64,000 nucleotides of DNA from Sediminicola sp037203765 (lineage in GTDB: Bacteria; Bacteroidota; Bacteroidia; Flavobacteriales; Flavobacteriaceae): NCBI RefSeq assembly GCF_037203765.1, contig NZ_JBBCAS010000001.1:558001-622000 (forward strand), read 5' to 3'. Position numbers and translations under genes: made by a program. Of this stretch, positions 19,301 through 27,974 are shown one piece after another. Positions within the stretch are counted from its first letter, which is position 1; every line of letters starts with the position of its first letter. The notes under the pieces are model-generated. The model saw only the letters and a list, made by a program, of their open reading frames with translations, was not told the DNA's origin and did no database searches.

Positions 19301-20716
19301 TTAGCTCAATTCCCAGCCTGGTCTATAAGCTCGCTTCACCCATTCGTTGGCCTTTTCATAATTGGTCACTTTCATGTTCTTGCCGTCCCATAACAACTTG
19401 CGCCTTCCCGGATAGTTGAAAGGATCCCAATCTCCAGCTTTTTTGCCTTCCTTGAATTCCTTGTACTGATAGGCTTTGATGGCGAGGTTACCCATAAGTA
19501 CGGATTCCGTCAACGGTCCCGATCGTGCAAAATCGGATGAGGTGGCGGCCCCGTTCATGCATCCATCTACCCAATTATTGGCATGGGAGCCCGAAATTCT
19601 TGTAAGGGAAGGTTCGGGAACATTAAATATTTTCATGGCTTCAGAAGGCAATAACCTAGGATTCCTAGAATAGGTGTCAAGGACCATTATCCCTTTGGTA
19701 CCATAAAAAACACTGCCACCACCGCCATCTCCAATGGTCTCCTCGTTCTTCAATTCATCCGGTAGATCTGGTTTAAGTCCACCATCGTACCAATTTAGGG
19801 CAATATCGCCATGAGCCTCGGTATTGAACTTTAATCGCACTATGGAAGAAGGGGGGCAAGAAGAGCTATAATCAGCTTCCACAAAATCTCCTACCCATAC
19901 AGTTGTACAACTGGCTTCGGCTTCTGTAGGATAGCCCAAGTCCAATACGCTGAAAGGAGATTCCATGATATGACAGCCCATATCGCCGAGGGCGCCGGTA
20001 CCAAAGTCCCACCAACCACGCCATTTGAAGGGGAGGTAGGCGGAATTATAATCGCGCATTGCCGCGGGGCCCAACCAAAGGTCCCAATCCAATTCTTTTG
20101 GGATGCTTTCCTTGCCAACAGGGATTTTTACGCCTTGTGGCCATACCGGTCGGTTGGTCCAGCAATCCACTTTTTCAATCGTTCCGAGAATTCCAGATTG
20201 AATCCATTCTTTTGCCTGTCGGCTACCATCACTAGAGGCTCCTTGGTTCCCCATCTGTGTGACAATGCCATTTTCTTTGGCAACTTCCGTCATCAAGCGG
20301 GTTTCATATATATTATGTGCCAAAGGTTTTTCCACATATGCGTGTTTCTTGGCGCGCATAAAGGGCAATGCAATGGAAGCATGGGTATGGTCCGGAGTCG
20401 CCACCATAATAGCGTCCATTTCCTTCAAATGCTTGTCGTACACCTTTCGGAAATCCTTGTACATCTTAGTTTTGGGATGTAGGGCTTGGCTATTCTGAAC
20501 CATGCGCATATCTACATCGCAGAACGACACAAATTTTACTTTACCGGTCTCTGTCAACTCCCTGATAACCCCGGCACCACGGCCACCTACACCAAAGGCA
20601 GAAACATAAAGGGTGTCACTGGGAGGAACATGGTTTTTTCCAAGTACAAAACTGGGCACAATGGAAAAGGCCGCCGAAGTGGCAGCCACATTTTTAATGA
20701 ATTTTCTTCTTTGCAT
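19301..20716 (-). CDS. Tat-exported Gfo/Idh/MocA family oxidoreductase
   Basis: A 471-residue NAD(P)-dependent sugar oxidoreductase-like protein. The N-terminus MQRRKFIKNVAATSAAFSIVPSFVLG has a twin-arginine motif (RRKFIK) and a hydrophobic stretch, so it is likely exported folded with its cofactor. A Rossmann segment follows (VSAFGVGGRGAGVIREL), then the family motif YVEKPLAHNI with its Lys, and the dimerisation/substrate domain (WWDFGTGALGDMGCHIME). Members of this exported group act as oxidoreductases or as NAD-dependent glycosidases; I cannot decide which. No obvious metabolic partner is adjacent. The C3-oxidation block at 36-46 kb has a cytosolic relative. Confidence 0.88.
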   Translation of the reverse strand: MQRRKFIKNVAATSAAFSIVPSFVLGKNHVPPSDTLYVSAFGVGGRGAGVIRELTETGKVKFVSFCDVDMRMVQNSQALHPKTKMYKDFRKVYDKHLKEMDAIMVATPDHTHASIALPFMRAKKHAYVEKPLAHNIYETRLMTEVAKENGIVTQMGNQGASSDGSRQAKEWIQSGILGTIEKVDCWTNRPVWPQGVKIPVGKESIPKELDWDLWLGPAAMRDYNSAYLPFKWRGWWDFGTGALGDMGCHIMESPFSVLDLGYPTEAEASCTTVWVGDFVEADYSSSCPPSSIVRLKFNTEAHGDIALNWYDGGLKPDLPDELKNEETIGDGGGGSVFYGTKGIMVLDTYSRNPRLLPSEAMKIFNVPEPSLTRISGSHANNWVDGCMNGAATSSDFARSGPLTESVLMGNLAIKAYQYKEFKEGKKAGDWDPFNYPGRRKLLWDGKNMKVTNYEKANEWVKRAYRPGWELS

Positions 20717-20820
20717 TATGGTATGGATTGTAGATTTCCGTTTGAAGATACAAAAAAATGAAAACTACAGGGTTCGTAATTGTGCAACAAGTGTCCAATC
20801 TTTTGGTAAGGAAAGGAGCA

Positions 20821-21480
20821 TTATGAATTCCCGTTCCATTCCTTAAAGAACTGCTCCAAATAATCCAACATGAACTGATGTCGTGCTTCAGCCAATTTCT
20901 TGCCACTTTTGGTGTTCATCTTATCTTTCAACAACAAAAGCTTTTCATAAAAATGGTTGATGGTCGGGGCCGTGGATTTTTTGTATTCCTCCTTGGACAT
21001 ATTGGGGTTGGGGGCAATCTCAGGATTATAGAGTTCCCTGTTTTTAAAACCACCGTAATTGAAGGCTCTGGCAATACCCATTGCCCCAATGGCATCCAAA
21101 CGGTCAGCATCTTGGACTACCTCCAATTCTGGGGAGGCAAATCGTGCGGTACTAGTGTCCAAACTGGACTTATAGGATATATTTTCAATAATTTTGACCA
21201 CATGGTCAATAGTCTGGGAATCAACATCAATGGATGTCAAAAATTCTTTGGCGAGCATTGGCCCAACAGTTTCATCTCCCCCATGGAATTTTGCGTCGGC
21301 AATGTCGTGTAAAAGGGCCCCAAGGCTCACTACCAAAATGTTTACCTGTTCATCCTTGGCAATCAGTAATGTGTTTTTGAAAACACGTTGTATGTGGAAC
21401 CAATCGTGACCACCCTCGGCACCTTTTAGGGTTTCCTTGACAAATGCAATCGTCTCTTCTACTATTTGGCTGTCTGTCAT
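20821..21480 (-). CDS. HD-domain metal-dependent phosphohydrolase
   Basis: A 219-residue HD-superfamily protein of the YedJ type. The metal ligands are visible as His in GGHDWFHIQRV (~23-33), HD in ALLHDIADAKFHGGDE (~58-66) and Asp in VVQDADRLDAIGAMG (~122-136). Substrate unknown; relatives hydrolyse nucleotides or phosphate esters. Its ATG overlaps the stop of the upstream acyltransferase in the arrangement ATGA, so the two genes are translationally coupled. Confidence 0.88.
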   Translation of the reverse strand: MTDSQIVEETIAFVKETLKGAEGGHDWFHIQRVFKNTLLIAKDEQVNILVVSLGALLHDIADAKFHGGDETVGPMLAKEFLTSIDVDSQTIDHVVKIIENISYKSSLDTSTARFASPELEVVQDADRLDAIGAMGIARAFNYGGFKNRELYNPEIAPNPNMSKEEYKKSTAPTINHFYEKLLLLKDKMNTKSGKKLAEARHQFMLDYLEQFFKEWNGNS

Positions 21481-22214
21481 GCAAATGAAGTTATTCCGGC
21501 AGTAATCTGTTGTTCTATCTGGGCAATCAGGGCATCTTTATCCTCACCAATTTCAAGGGGCTTGTGTACATCCAAGGTAATATGGTTGCCCAAAGCATTT
21601 GGGAATTTTCCATAACGCAACATCTTCCAGGAATTGTTGATGCTAATGGGGACAATCAAGGCAGAAGGAGCATTCTTCATCAATATCTTTAGCCCCATGG
21701 CCTGAAATTTCTTGGGATGACCGGTTTTACTTCTGGTGCCCTCAGGAAAAATAACGGCACTTCTGTTATGGGTTTCTATGTAGGTACCCAATTTGGCAAT
21801 TTCGGTCAAAGCCTGCCTACTGTCCTTTCTATCGATCAATACCGAACCACCATGTCTTAAATTGTAGGAAACACTGGGAATACCTTTGCCCAACTCTTGC
21901 TTGCTCACAAATTTGGGATGATGCTTGCGCATATACCAAATGAGTGGTGGTATATCGTGCATGCTCTGGTGGTTGGCCACAATAATCAAAGGTCTATCTG
22001 TTGGAAGATCGTACGGATTGTTAAAGGTATACTTGGTTCCAAGGATGTTGGAACATCGTAGCAGACATAAATTTAAGATGCTCACAGTTCTTTTAAGCGC
22101 AGGATATCCAAAAACGTTGAATGATATGTACTGGACGGGATGGAATACCAACAAGGTCAAGCCAAACAAAACCTGATATATTACGGAGAATGGGTAGGCT
22201 AATATTTTTTGCAT
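21477..22214 (-). CDS. 1-acyl-sn-glycerol-3-phosphate acyltransferase (PlsC family)
   Basis: A 245-residue membrane-bound acyltransferase that makes phosphatidic acid from lysophosphatidic acid. The catalytic NHQSMHDIPP (NHx4D form, ~75-84) and the FPEGTRSKTG motif (~155-164) are present, and a hydrophobic N-terminus (YPFSVIYQVLFGLTLLVFHP) anchors it. The ATG at 22214 is chosen because the frame continues upstream only through a terminator hairpin at 22226-22262. It overlaps the HD-hydrolase gene by four bases. Confidence 0.9.
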   Translation of the reverse strand: MQKILAYPFSVIYQVLFGLTLLVFHPVQYISFNVFGYPALKRTVSILNLCLLRCSNILGTKYTFNNPYDLPTDRPLIIVANHQSMHDIPPLIWYMRKHHPKFVSKQELGKGIPSVSYNLRHGGSVLIDRKDSRQALTEIAKLGTYIETHNRSAVIFPEGTRSKTGHPKKFQAMGLKILMKNAPSALIVPISINNSWKMLRYGKFPNALGNHITLDVHKPLEIGEDKDALIAQIEQQITAGITSFA

Positions 22215-22225
22215 GTCACAAAAAT

Positions 22226-22262
22226 AAAAAGAGAAACCATGATTCACATGATTTCTCTTTTT
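22226..22262 (-). terminator. Terminator downstream of bacilliredoxin gene
   Basis: Stem AAAAAGAGAAA (22226-22236) with TTTCTCTTTTT (22252-22262), extended by CATG/CATG after one mismatch, with a 5-nt loop. On the minus strand it is followed by a T-rich run, and it lies only 12 bp before the PlsC ATG, so PlsC needs read-through or its own start site. Confidence 0.7.
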
Positions 22263-22311
22263 ATTTTTTTCTGTCTCATGGCATACCTCTTTGGAGGTTG
22301 CCATGTGCTAA

Positions 22312-22722
22312 TTAACAGAATTCGTTATAGGCTTCCATAAGGTTCTCAGCGATCATTTCAGCTGGTCTTCCTTCAATGTGATGACGCTCTATCATATGGA
22401 CCAATTCACCATTTTTGAACAAAGCCATACTTGGGGATGATGGAGGGAAAGGAACCATAAGTCCCCTTGCAGCGTTTACTGCTTCCGTGTCCACACCGGC
22501 AAAAACCGTTACCAAATGGTCTGGTTTTTTGTTGTTCCTTAAGCTCATTTTAGCCGCAGGTCTGGCGTTGGCGGCAGCACAACCGCAAACGGAGTTAACC
22601 ACTACCAAAGTAATTCCTTCTTGCTTGATGGCCTTTTCAACAGCTTCGGCCGTATATAATTCTTCAAACCCGGCGGATGCCAGATCTTGTCTCATAGGTT
22701 TAACTAATTCTGCAGGATACAT
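22312..22722 (-). CDS. BrxA/BrxB family bacilliredoxin
   Basis: A 136-residue thioredoxin-fold protein of the bacilliredoxin family (formerly UPF0403/DUF1094). The active-site CGC (Cys46-Gly-Cys48) in NSVCGCAAANARPA and the family segments MYPAELVKPMRQDL and VPFPPSSPSMALFKNG are intact. In Firmicutes these proteins remove bacillithiol from oxidised proteins; the matching role here is inferred. The C-terminal Cys (NEFC) is the last residue. Transcribed alone toward a terminator. Confidence 0.92.
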   Translation of the reverse strand: MYPAELVKPMRQDLASAGFEELYTAEAVEKAIKQEGITLVVVNSVCGCAAANARPAAKMSLRNNKKPDHLVTVFAGVDTEAVNAARGLMVPFPPSSPSMALFKNGELVHMIERHHIEGRPAEMIAENLMEAYNEFC

Positions 22723-22828
22723 AGTCTAATTTTTAATGATTTAGATATTTTACAAAGGTAACCAATTTGAGTGATTTATCCCGTCTGCCTTAACTTTTCC
22801 TTAGGGGTTCTTTTCCCTCTTAATATTA

Positions 22829-22836
22829 TATCTTTG
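22829..22836 (+). promoter_or_regulatory. Probable promoter -7 element for the TerB-DnaJ gene
   Basis: TATCTTTG, an exact TAnnTTTG match, 18 bp before the ATG at 22854. This places the transcript start very close to the start codon. Confidence 0.45.
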
Positions 22837-22853
22837 ACAAAATTTTGAATAGG

Positions 22854-23588
22854 ATGATAAAATGGTTTGCCGCCATCTTGGGGTATTATGTGCTTAGGTT
22901 TCCGGGTGCAATTGTGGGGTTTTTGATAGGAAGTTATATTGACAGCTTAAGAAGTAGTGGAAGCGGAGGCCAATCCCTCTTTGGAGGTGGATCCAGTCAG
23001 CAGGTGTCCCCGGCCGATTTCGAACTCAATTTGCTTTCCCTGTGTTCCGTGGTCATCAAGGCCGATGGTAACGTGACCCAGAGCGAACTGGACTATGTGA
23101 GACAGTATTTTTTGAGTACTTATGGCAAGGATAAGGCAAATGCCATTTTTAGGACCTTTAACGAGGTGATCAAAAAAAGGGAAATTTCCGCCGAGAGAAT
23201 TTGTGCCTATCTCAACCAGCGCACACGATATGAAGTCCGACTGCAATTGTTGCACTTTTTGTTCGGTATTGCGCAGTCAGATGGGAAGATAAGTGCGCTT
23301 GAGGTTGAAAAAATCCAGGAAATCGCCGGGTATTTGAACGTAAGGATGATCGACTTTGAGAGTATAAAGGCCATGTTCATCAAATCTGCGGATACAGCGT
23401 ATAAAATTTTGGAAATTGAAAGATCTGCTACCGATGAGGAAGTGAAAAAGGCATACAGAACCATGGCCAAAAAATACCATCCGGACAGGGTGAATACCGA
23501 AAATGAGGCCATAAAGAGCGGGGCAGAAGAAAAATTTAAGGAGGTGCAAAAGGCATACGAGACCATCCAGAAGGAAAGGGGATTATAG
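22854..23588 (+). CDS. TerB-like and DnaJ-domain membrane co-chaperone (DjlA-like)
   Basis: A 244-residue protein with a Gly-containing hydrophobic N-terminus (WFAAILGYYVLRFPGAIVGFLIGSYI, ~3-28), a TerB-type helical domain (~48-160, with CSVVIKADGNVTQSE and GIAQSDGKISALE, both D-x-D/N-G acidic loops), and a C-terminal J domain (~180-244) with the HPD motif in AKKYHPDR that stimulates Hsp70 ATPase. This is the DjlA architecture: membrane-anchored co-chaperone of DnaK. A TTG at 22845 could add three residues; ATG at 22854 is preferred. Confidence 0.88.
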   Translation: MIKWFAAILGYYVLRFPGAIVGFLIGSYIDSLRSSGSGGQSLFGGGSSQQVSPADFELNLLSLCSVVIKADGNVTQSELDYVRQYFLSTYGKDKANAIFRTFNEVIKKREISAERICAYLNQRTRYEVRLQLLHFLFGIAQSDGKISALEVEKIQEIAGYLNVRMIDFESIKAMFIKSADTAYKILEIERSATDEEVKKAYRTMAKKYHPDRVNTENEAIKSGAEEKFKEVQKAYETIQKERGL

Positions 23589-23644
23589 ATCTTTTTCAGC
23601 GATATGGTATATTGCTGTCATTAAAATAAAAGAATACGGATTGT

Positions 23645-24229
23645 ATGGAAAATTTTTGGTTTTACCTTCAAATGGGATTGGATCATGTGTTGGATCTCAA
23701 TGCTTATGACCACATCCTTTTTCTAGCTGCCCTGGTGTTGCCGTTTACATTTAAAGATTGGAAGAAGGTTTTATTGCTGGCCACCGTATTTACGATAGCC
23801 CATTGCATTTCTTTGGCATTTTCCGTCTATGGTCTGGTCACCATGAATGTTTCCCTAATTGAGTTCCTGATCCCCGTGACCATTTTGTTCACGGCTCTTT
23901 ACAATCTTTGGCTTGTCATTAAAAACCTAACAAACCAAAGCAACGCAGCGCATTTGTGGGCCACCGCATTTTTTGGTCTGGTCCATGGCTTTGGCTTTTC
24001 CAATTATTTTAAAATGTTGATGGCCGAAGAAGAACAGAAATCCATCCCATTGCTCGGTTTTGCCACAGGGATCGAATTGTCCCAGGTGTTCGTTATACTT
24101 GGTATCTTGCTCTTGTCCTATATAAGCCAATCGCTGATAAAGGTTAAGACCCAACTGTTTATTGGTGTTGCTTCCATCCTGATCATCGGTATTGTGATAC
24201 CAATGTTGGTAGAAACGTTTCCATGGTAG
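23645..24229 (+). CDS. HupE/UreJ family membrane protein
   Basis: A 194-residue polytopic membrane protein (about six or seven hydrophobic helices) resembling HupE/UreJ. Characteristic features are GLDHVLDLNAYDHILFLAAL at the N-terminus, TIAHCISLAFSVYG (~51-64) and FGLVHGFGFSNYF (~111-123), each with the conserved His. HupE proteins are linked to nickel or metal transport for hydrogenase and urease, but no hydrogenase or urease genes are in the window, so the metal is uncertain. It probably shares a transcript with the TerB-DnaJ gene 56 bp upstream. Confidence 0.88.
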   Translation: MENFWFYLQMGLDHVLDLNAYDHILFLAALVLPFTFKDWKKVLLLATVFTIAHCISLAFSVYGLVTMNVSLIEFLIPVTILFTALYNLWLVIKNLTNQSNAAHLWATAFFGLVHGFGFSNYFKMLMAEEEQKSIPLLGFATGIELSQVFVILGILLLSYISQSLIKVKTQLFIGVASILIIGIVIPMLVETFPW

Positions 24230-24245
24230 AATTTCACTAAAAATT

Positions 24246-24298
24246 AACCTTATAAGGTTGTTACAATATAACAAAGAGGGTATATTAGTGTACCTTTG
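24246..24298 (+). promoter_or_regulatory. Candidate operator and promoter for the dCMP deaminase-protease operon
   Basis: Two overlapping palindromes are followed by a -7 element. AACCTTATAAGGTT at 24246-24259 is a perfect 14-bp palindrome. TTGTTA (24258-24263) and TAACAA (24269-24274) form a second inverted repeat with a 5-nt centre. TACCTTTG at 24291-24298 fits TAnnTTTG exactly. The second palindrome covers the expected -33 region, so a dimeric repressor bound there could block the promoter. Confidence 0.4.
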
Positions 24299-24357
24299 AG
24301 TCTTATAATCGCCAAGATATTGGTTTTGGATATTAAGATTCCCGGTGAATTAATTTT

Positions 24358-24798
24358 GTGAAGTTGGAAAAGAAGCAAAAAAAATACGATACGGCATACT
24401 TGAGGATGGCGAACGAATGGGGCAAGTTGTCCTATTGCAAACGCAAGCAGGTAGGGGCCATTATCGTAAAGGATCGAATGATTATCTCTGATGGCTATAA
24501 CGGGACACCTACGGGATTTGAAAACTGTTGTGAGGATGAGGAAGGATACACCAAGTGGTATGTACTCCATGCGGAAGCCAATGCCATTTCCAAAGTGGCT
24601 TCGTCCACCCAATCCTGTGAGGGATCCACATTGTATATCACACTGTCCCCGTGCAAGGAATGTAGCAAGCTGATTCATCAGTCTGGCATAAAACGTGTGG
24701 TATACCAGAGGGCGTACAAAGATGATTCCGGTCTGCGATTTTTAGAAAAGGCCGGGGTAGTGATTACGCATATGCCCATTGAAGAATTCAGTTCTTAA
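24358..24798 (+). CDS. Deoxycytidylate (dCMP) deaminase family protein
   Basis: A 146-residue zinc-dependent deaminase. The zinc site is visible as HAEANAI (His and the proton-shuttling Glu, ~70-76) and PCKECSK (two Cys, ~98-104). The short N-terminal lysine-rich segment, WGKLSYCKRKQVGAIIVKD and GYNGTP are typical of dCMP deaminase, which makes dUMP for thymidylate synthesis. The gene starts with GTG; a TTG two codons on is an alternative. The S41 protease gene starts 10 bp after its stop, so they form an operon. Confidence 0.9.
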   Translation: MKLEKKQKKYDTAYLRMANEWGKLSYCKRKQVGAIIVKDRMIISDGYNGTPTGFENCCEDEEGYTKWYVLHAEANAISKVASSTQSCEGSTLYITLSPCKECSKLIHQSGIKRVVYQRAYKDDSGLRFLEKAGVVITHMPIEEFSS

Positions 24799-24808
24799 AG
24801 CGCTACTT

Positions 24809-26425
24809 ATGAAAAAAAAATACAATTACATATGGCCTACGGTTATTGCTTTGGCACTTGCCATAGGGATATTAATTGGGGGTAAGTTGCACTTTAACGA
24901 TTCCCCGGAAAAGTTATTTACCACCAATTCAAAAAAGGACAAGCTCAATAGGCTGATCGACTATATAGAATATGAGTATGTGGATGATATTAACACGGAT
25001 AGCATCGTTGATGTTACCGTAAACAATATCCTGGATAAATTGGATCCCCATTCCGTTTATATACCCAAAGAGGAAATGGAAACGGTTTCAGAAAACATGA
25101 AAGGCGATTTTGTAGGTATCGGAGTCAATTTTTACATGTACAAAGATACCATTGCAGTGATCCGGACCGTGGAGAATGGCCCAAGTTACCTAAAGGGACT
25201 TCAACCGGGAGACCGAATTTTGGTAGCGGACAAGGATACGCTGTTTGGAAAGAACATTTCCAATAATTTCATTGTAGACAAATTAAAGGGAAAAGAAGGA
25301 TCAGCCGTGAATCTGAACATCTTTAGAAAAAAGGACAATAGGAAGTTCAACGTTTCCATTAAAAGGGACCTGATACCCATAAAAAGTGTGGAAGCCTATT
25401 ATATGTTGACCTCAGATATGGGGTATATCAAACTCAACCGCTTTGCGGAATCTTCTTATAAAGAGTTTAAATCGGCACTTAAAAGTTTGGAAAAACAAGG
25501 GGCGAGAAAATTGACCTTGGACCTAAGGGACAATCCCGGAGGATATTTGGGCATTGCAGAGGAAATTGCGGATGAGTTTTTGGAGGACGGAAAAATGATC
25601 TTGTATACCAAAAATAAGAACGGTAAAATTACCAAGTCGTTCGCCACAGAGAAGGGCGATTTTGAGGATAAGCCGGTATATGTGCTCATCAACGAACGTT
25701 CGGCCTCGGCCAGTGAAATAATTGCTGGATCGCTACAGGATAACGATATAGGAACCATTGTTGGGCGTCGTTCCTTTGGAAAGGGATTGGTGCAACGCGA
25801 AATGGATCTTGGAGATGGATCTGCGGTCAGGTTGACCATTTCCAGATATTATACCCCCACCGGTAGGTCAATTCAAAAGGATTATAAGAACGGGAGCAAG
25901 GACTACTATGAGAAATTTACAGACCGTTACCATAATGGTGAACTGGAATCTGTAGATAGTATACGAGTTGCAGATTCCCTAAAGTACACTACCCCTAAGG
26001 GCAAAGTGGTCTATGGTGGAGGTGGAATTATCCCGGACGTATTCGTTCCTATTGGATCCAATGAAGTTGAAACCATTGAATCTATTGAAAGTTTGGGATT
26101 GATATCCCGATTTGTATTTGAGCATTTGGATGAGGACAGGAATAGATATTCCTATTTATCGAAGCATGATTTCATCTATAATTTTAAGGTAGATGACATC
26201 TTGTTTGAGAAATTCATCAAATACGCGGATGGCATATCCGTGATAAGGGACCTAAACCTCTCCTATTATGATCTGGAGGAACAGATCAAGTTGTATATAA
26301 AGGCTTCCCTGGCAGAACAGTTGTACGACCCAAATATTTATGCCAAGATCAAAAGTGAGGGAGATAGCATGTTACAAAAGGTAAAGGAACTGGATAGATC
26401 CAAAATTCAAAAAAGAAAAGAGTAA
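24809..26425 (+). CDS. S41 family C-terminal processing peptidase
   Basis: A 538-residue periplasmic serine protease of the CtpA/Prc type. A single N-terminal hydrophobic segment (~6-26) anchors or exports it. A PDZ domain follows (~85-170, GPSYLKGLQPGDRILVADK). The catalytic core carries Ser300 in ERSASASEIIAG and Lys325 in RRSFGKGLVQ; the 25-residue spacing equals that of known CtpA enzymes. A C-terminal helical extension of ~130 residues follows. The ATG at 24809 is used rather than one 30 bp upstream that overlaps the deaminase end. Confidence 0.93.
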   Translation: MKKKYNYIWPTVIALALAIGILIGGKLHFNDSPEKLFTTNSKKDKLNRLIDYIEYEYVDDINTDSIVDVTVNNILDKLDPHSVYIPKEEMETVSENMKGDFVGIGVNFYMYKDTIAVIRTVENGPSYLKGLQPGDRILVADKDTLFGKNISNNFIVDKLKGKEGSAVNLNIFRKKDNRKFNVSIKRDLIPIKSVEAYYMLTSDMGYIKLNRFAESSYKEFKSALKSLEKQGARKLTLDLRDNPGGYLGIAEEIADEFLEDGKMILYTKNKNGKITKSFATEKGDFEDKPVYVLINERSASASEIIAGSLQDNDIGTIVGRRSFGKGLVQREMDLGDGSAVRLTISRYYTPTGRSIQKDYKNGSKDYYEKFTDRYHNGELESVDSIRVADSLKYTTPKGKVVYGGGGIIPDVFVPIGSNEVETIESIESLGLISRFVFEHLDEDRNRYSYLSKHDFIYNFKVDDILFEKFIKYADGISVIRDLNLSYYDLEEQIKLYIKASLAEQLYDPNIYAKIKSEGDSMLQKVKELDRSKIQKRKE

Positions 26426-26441
26426 GATTTTAGAGGTGCCT

Positions 26442-26645
26442 TTAGTTCTCGTTCACCTTTTTCTGAATTTTTTTTGAAGCTATAAAGATCAATAGCAATA
26501 CAATGGCACTAAGAGAGGCCACAATGCCAATAATGGCAATGATGCTATCCCCTTCCATAGGATTTTCAAAATTGATGAGGGTTACATTATAGGCAATCAG
26601 GGCAACGGCCAGGGAAATCAGGATAATGCTCAGAATTCTGTTCAT
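26442..26645 (-). CDS. Small two-helix membrane protein
   Basis: A 67-residue protein with two hydrophobic helices (~5-24 and ~38-58) and a Lys-rich C-terminal tail (ASKKIQKKVNEN). I do not recognise a named family. It lies 57 bp downstream of the MarC gene on the same strand and converges on the S41 protease gene with only 16 bp between stops. The internal ATG at 26645 is preferred because the preceding ten codons run over the apparent promoter region. Confidence 0.6.
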   Translation of the reverse strand: MNRILSIILISLAVALIAYNVTLINFENPMEGDSIIAIIGIVASLSAIVLLLIFIASKKIQKKVNEN

Positions 26646-26702
26646 AGTGGTAATGCTTAAAGAGTACAACGTCATAGATTGGAAATGCCGTCGTACAGGT
26701 GT

Positions 26703-27281
26703 TTAAAATAATTCGTTGATATTGCTGGCAAATAATTTTACCGCAATGGCTAGCAAAATTACACCAAAAACTTTTCTAATCACACCCAAACCGTTCTTGC
26801 CCAATACTTTTTCGATCGTTCTTGACGACTTTAAGACAAGATAAACGAAAATAATATTGACAATTACAGCCACAATGATGTTCTCAACATAGTACTCTGA
26901 CCGTAAGGACAGGAGGGTCGTAATTGTACCCGCACCTGCTATTAGGGGAAATGCAATTGGCACGATAGAGGCCGTTTCGGGCTCATCATCCTTGTAAAGT
27001 GATATTCCCAGGATCATTTCAATGGCCAGAAAGAAAATGATAAAGGATCCGGCCACGGCAAAGGAGTTGACATCGATCCCGATCAATTTTAAGATCTCTT
27101 CACCAATGAACAAGAAGGCGACCATGATACAGGCGGCAACAATGGATGCCCTGCCCGAATGTAGGTGGCCTACTTTGTTGCGAAGTGATATGATGATCGG
27201 AATACTGCCCACTATATCTATGACTGCAAATAGCACCATACTGGCGGTAAATATTTCCTTGAAATTAAAATGAAATTCCAT
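26703..27281 (-). CDS. MarC family integral membrane protein
   Basis: A 192-residue inner-membrane protein with six hydrophobic helices in the two-times-three arrangement of the MarC/NAAT family. Family features are FAVIDIVGSIPIIISLR (~17-33), FFLAIEMILGISLYK (~83-97) and PIAFPLIAGAGTITTLLSL (~107-125). The function of MarC proteins is unsettled; earlier links to antibiotic resistance were withdrawn for the E. coli protein. Normal length. Confidence 0.92.
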   Translation of the reverse strand: MEFHFNFKEIFTASMVLFAVIDIVGSIPIIISLRNKVGHLHSGRASIVAACIMVAFLFIGEEILKLIGIDVNSFAVAGSFIIFFLAIEMILGISLYKDDEPETASIVPIAFPLIAGAGTITTLLSLRSEYYVENIIVAVIVNIIFVYLVLKSSRTIEKVLGKNGLGVIRKVFGVILLAIAVKLFASNINELF

Positions 27282-27376
27282 GTTAGGCTTTTATTGATCC
27301 AGCAAAATTACGTTTTCTAAAATGCTTTTGGATGCCCTAAAGCAAATAATTCTGTCTCTTTTTAGGGTGAAAGAAG

Positions 27377-27384
27377 TATCTTTG
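27377..27384 (+). promoter_or_regulatory. Probable promoter -7 element for the DUF3109 gene
   Basis: TATCTTTG, exact TAnnTTTG match, 18 bp before the ATG at 27402. Confidence 0.45.
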
Positions 27385-27401
27385 CGCCATATTTGAAAAT
27401 T

Positions 27402-27974
27402 ATGTTCCAATTAGGTAAAACCTTGGTGTCCGAGGAAATTATTGAGAAGGATTTTGTGTGCAATTTGAATGCTTGCAAAGGGGGGTGTTGTGTAGATGGT
27501 GAAGCGGGAGCGCCTTTAGAGGATAAGGAGACGGATCTTTTGGTGAATATCTATAGCGACGTAAAGCCATTCCTAAGACCTGAGGGCATTGCGGCCATTG
27601 AGGAGCAGGGGGCTTTTGTGAAGGGCGAGGACGGGGAATGGGAAACACCATTGGTCAATGGAAGCGAATGTGCCTATGTGATCTTTTCTGAAAATGGTAT
27701 CACCAAATGTGGCCTGGAAGAGGCTTACAATCAAGGGGCTACCAAGTGGAAAAAACCGGTCTCCTGTCATTTGTATCCTGTTCGTGTAAAAGAATATACC
27801 AGCTTTACAGCCGTAAATTATCATAAATGGGAAATTTGTGATCCTGCCTGTTCCTTGGGGGCAGAGCTTCAGGTGCCTATTTATAAATTTGTAAAAGAAG
27901 CACTTATTAGAAAATTTGGGAACAAATGGTATGCCGAATTGGAGGAGGTTGCCAAAGATTATATCAAAGAGTAG
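27402..27974 (+). CDS. DUF3109 family protein (Cys-rich)
   Basis: A 190-residue protein of the DUF3109 family, conserved in Bacteroidota. It has eight Cys, several in motifs such as CNLNACKGGCC near residues 20-30, SECAYV, TKCGLEE, SCHLYPVR and CDPACS. The pattern suggests metal or Fe-S binding, as in the related zinc/iron-chelating YkgJ-type proteins; this is inference. ATG at 27402 is preferred over a TTG nine bases upstream. The last 11 bases overlap the 3' end of the convergent histidine kinase gene. Confidence 0.88.
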   Translation: MFQLGKTLVSEEIIEKDFVCNLNACKGGCCVDGEAGAPLEDKETDLLVNIYSDVKPFLRPEGIAAIEEQGAFVKGEDGEWETPLVNGSECAYVIFSENGITKCGLEEAYNQGATKWKKPVSCHLYPVRVKEYTSFTAVNYHKWEICDPACSLGAELQVPIYKFVKEALIRKFGNKWYAELEEVAKDYIKE

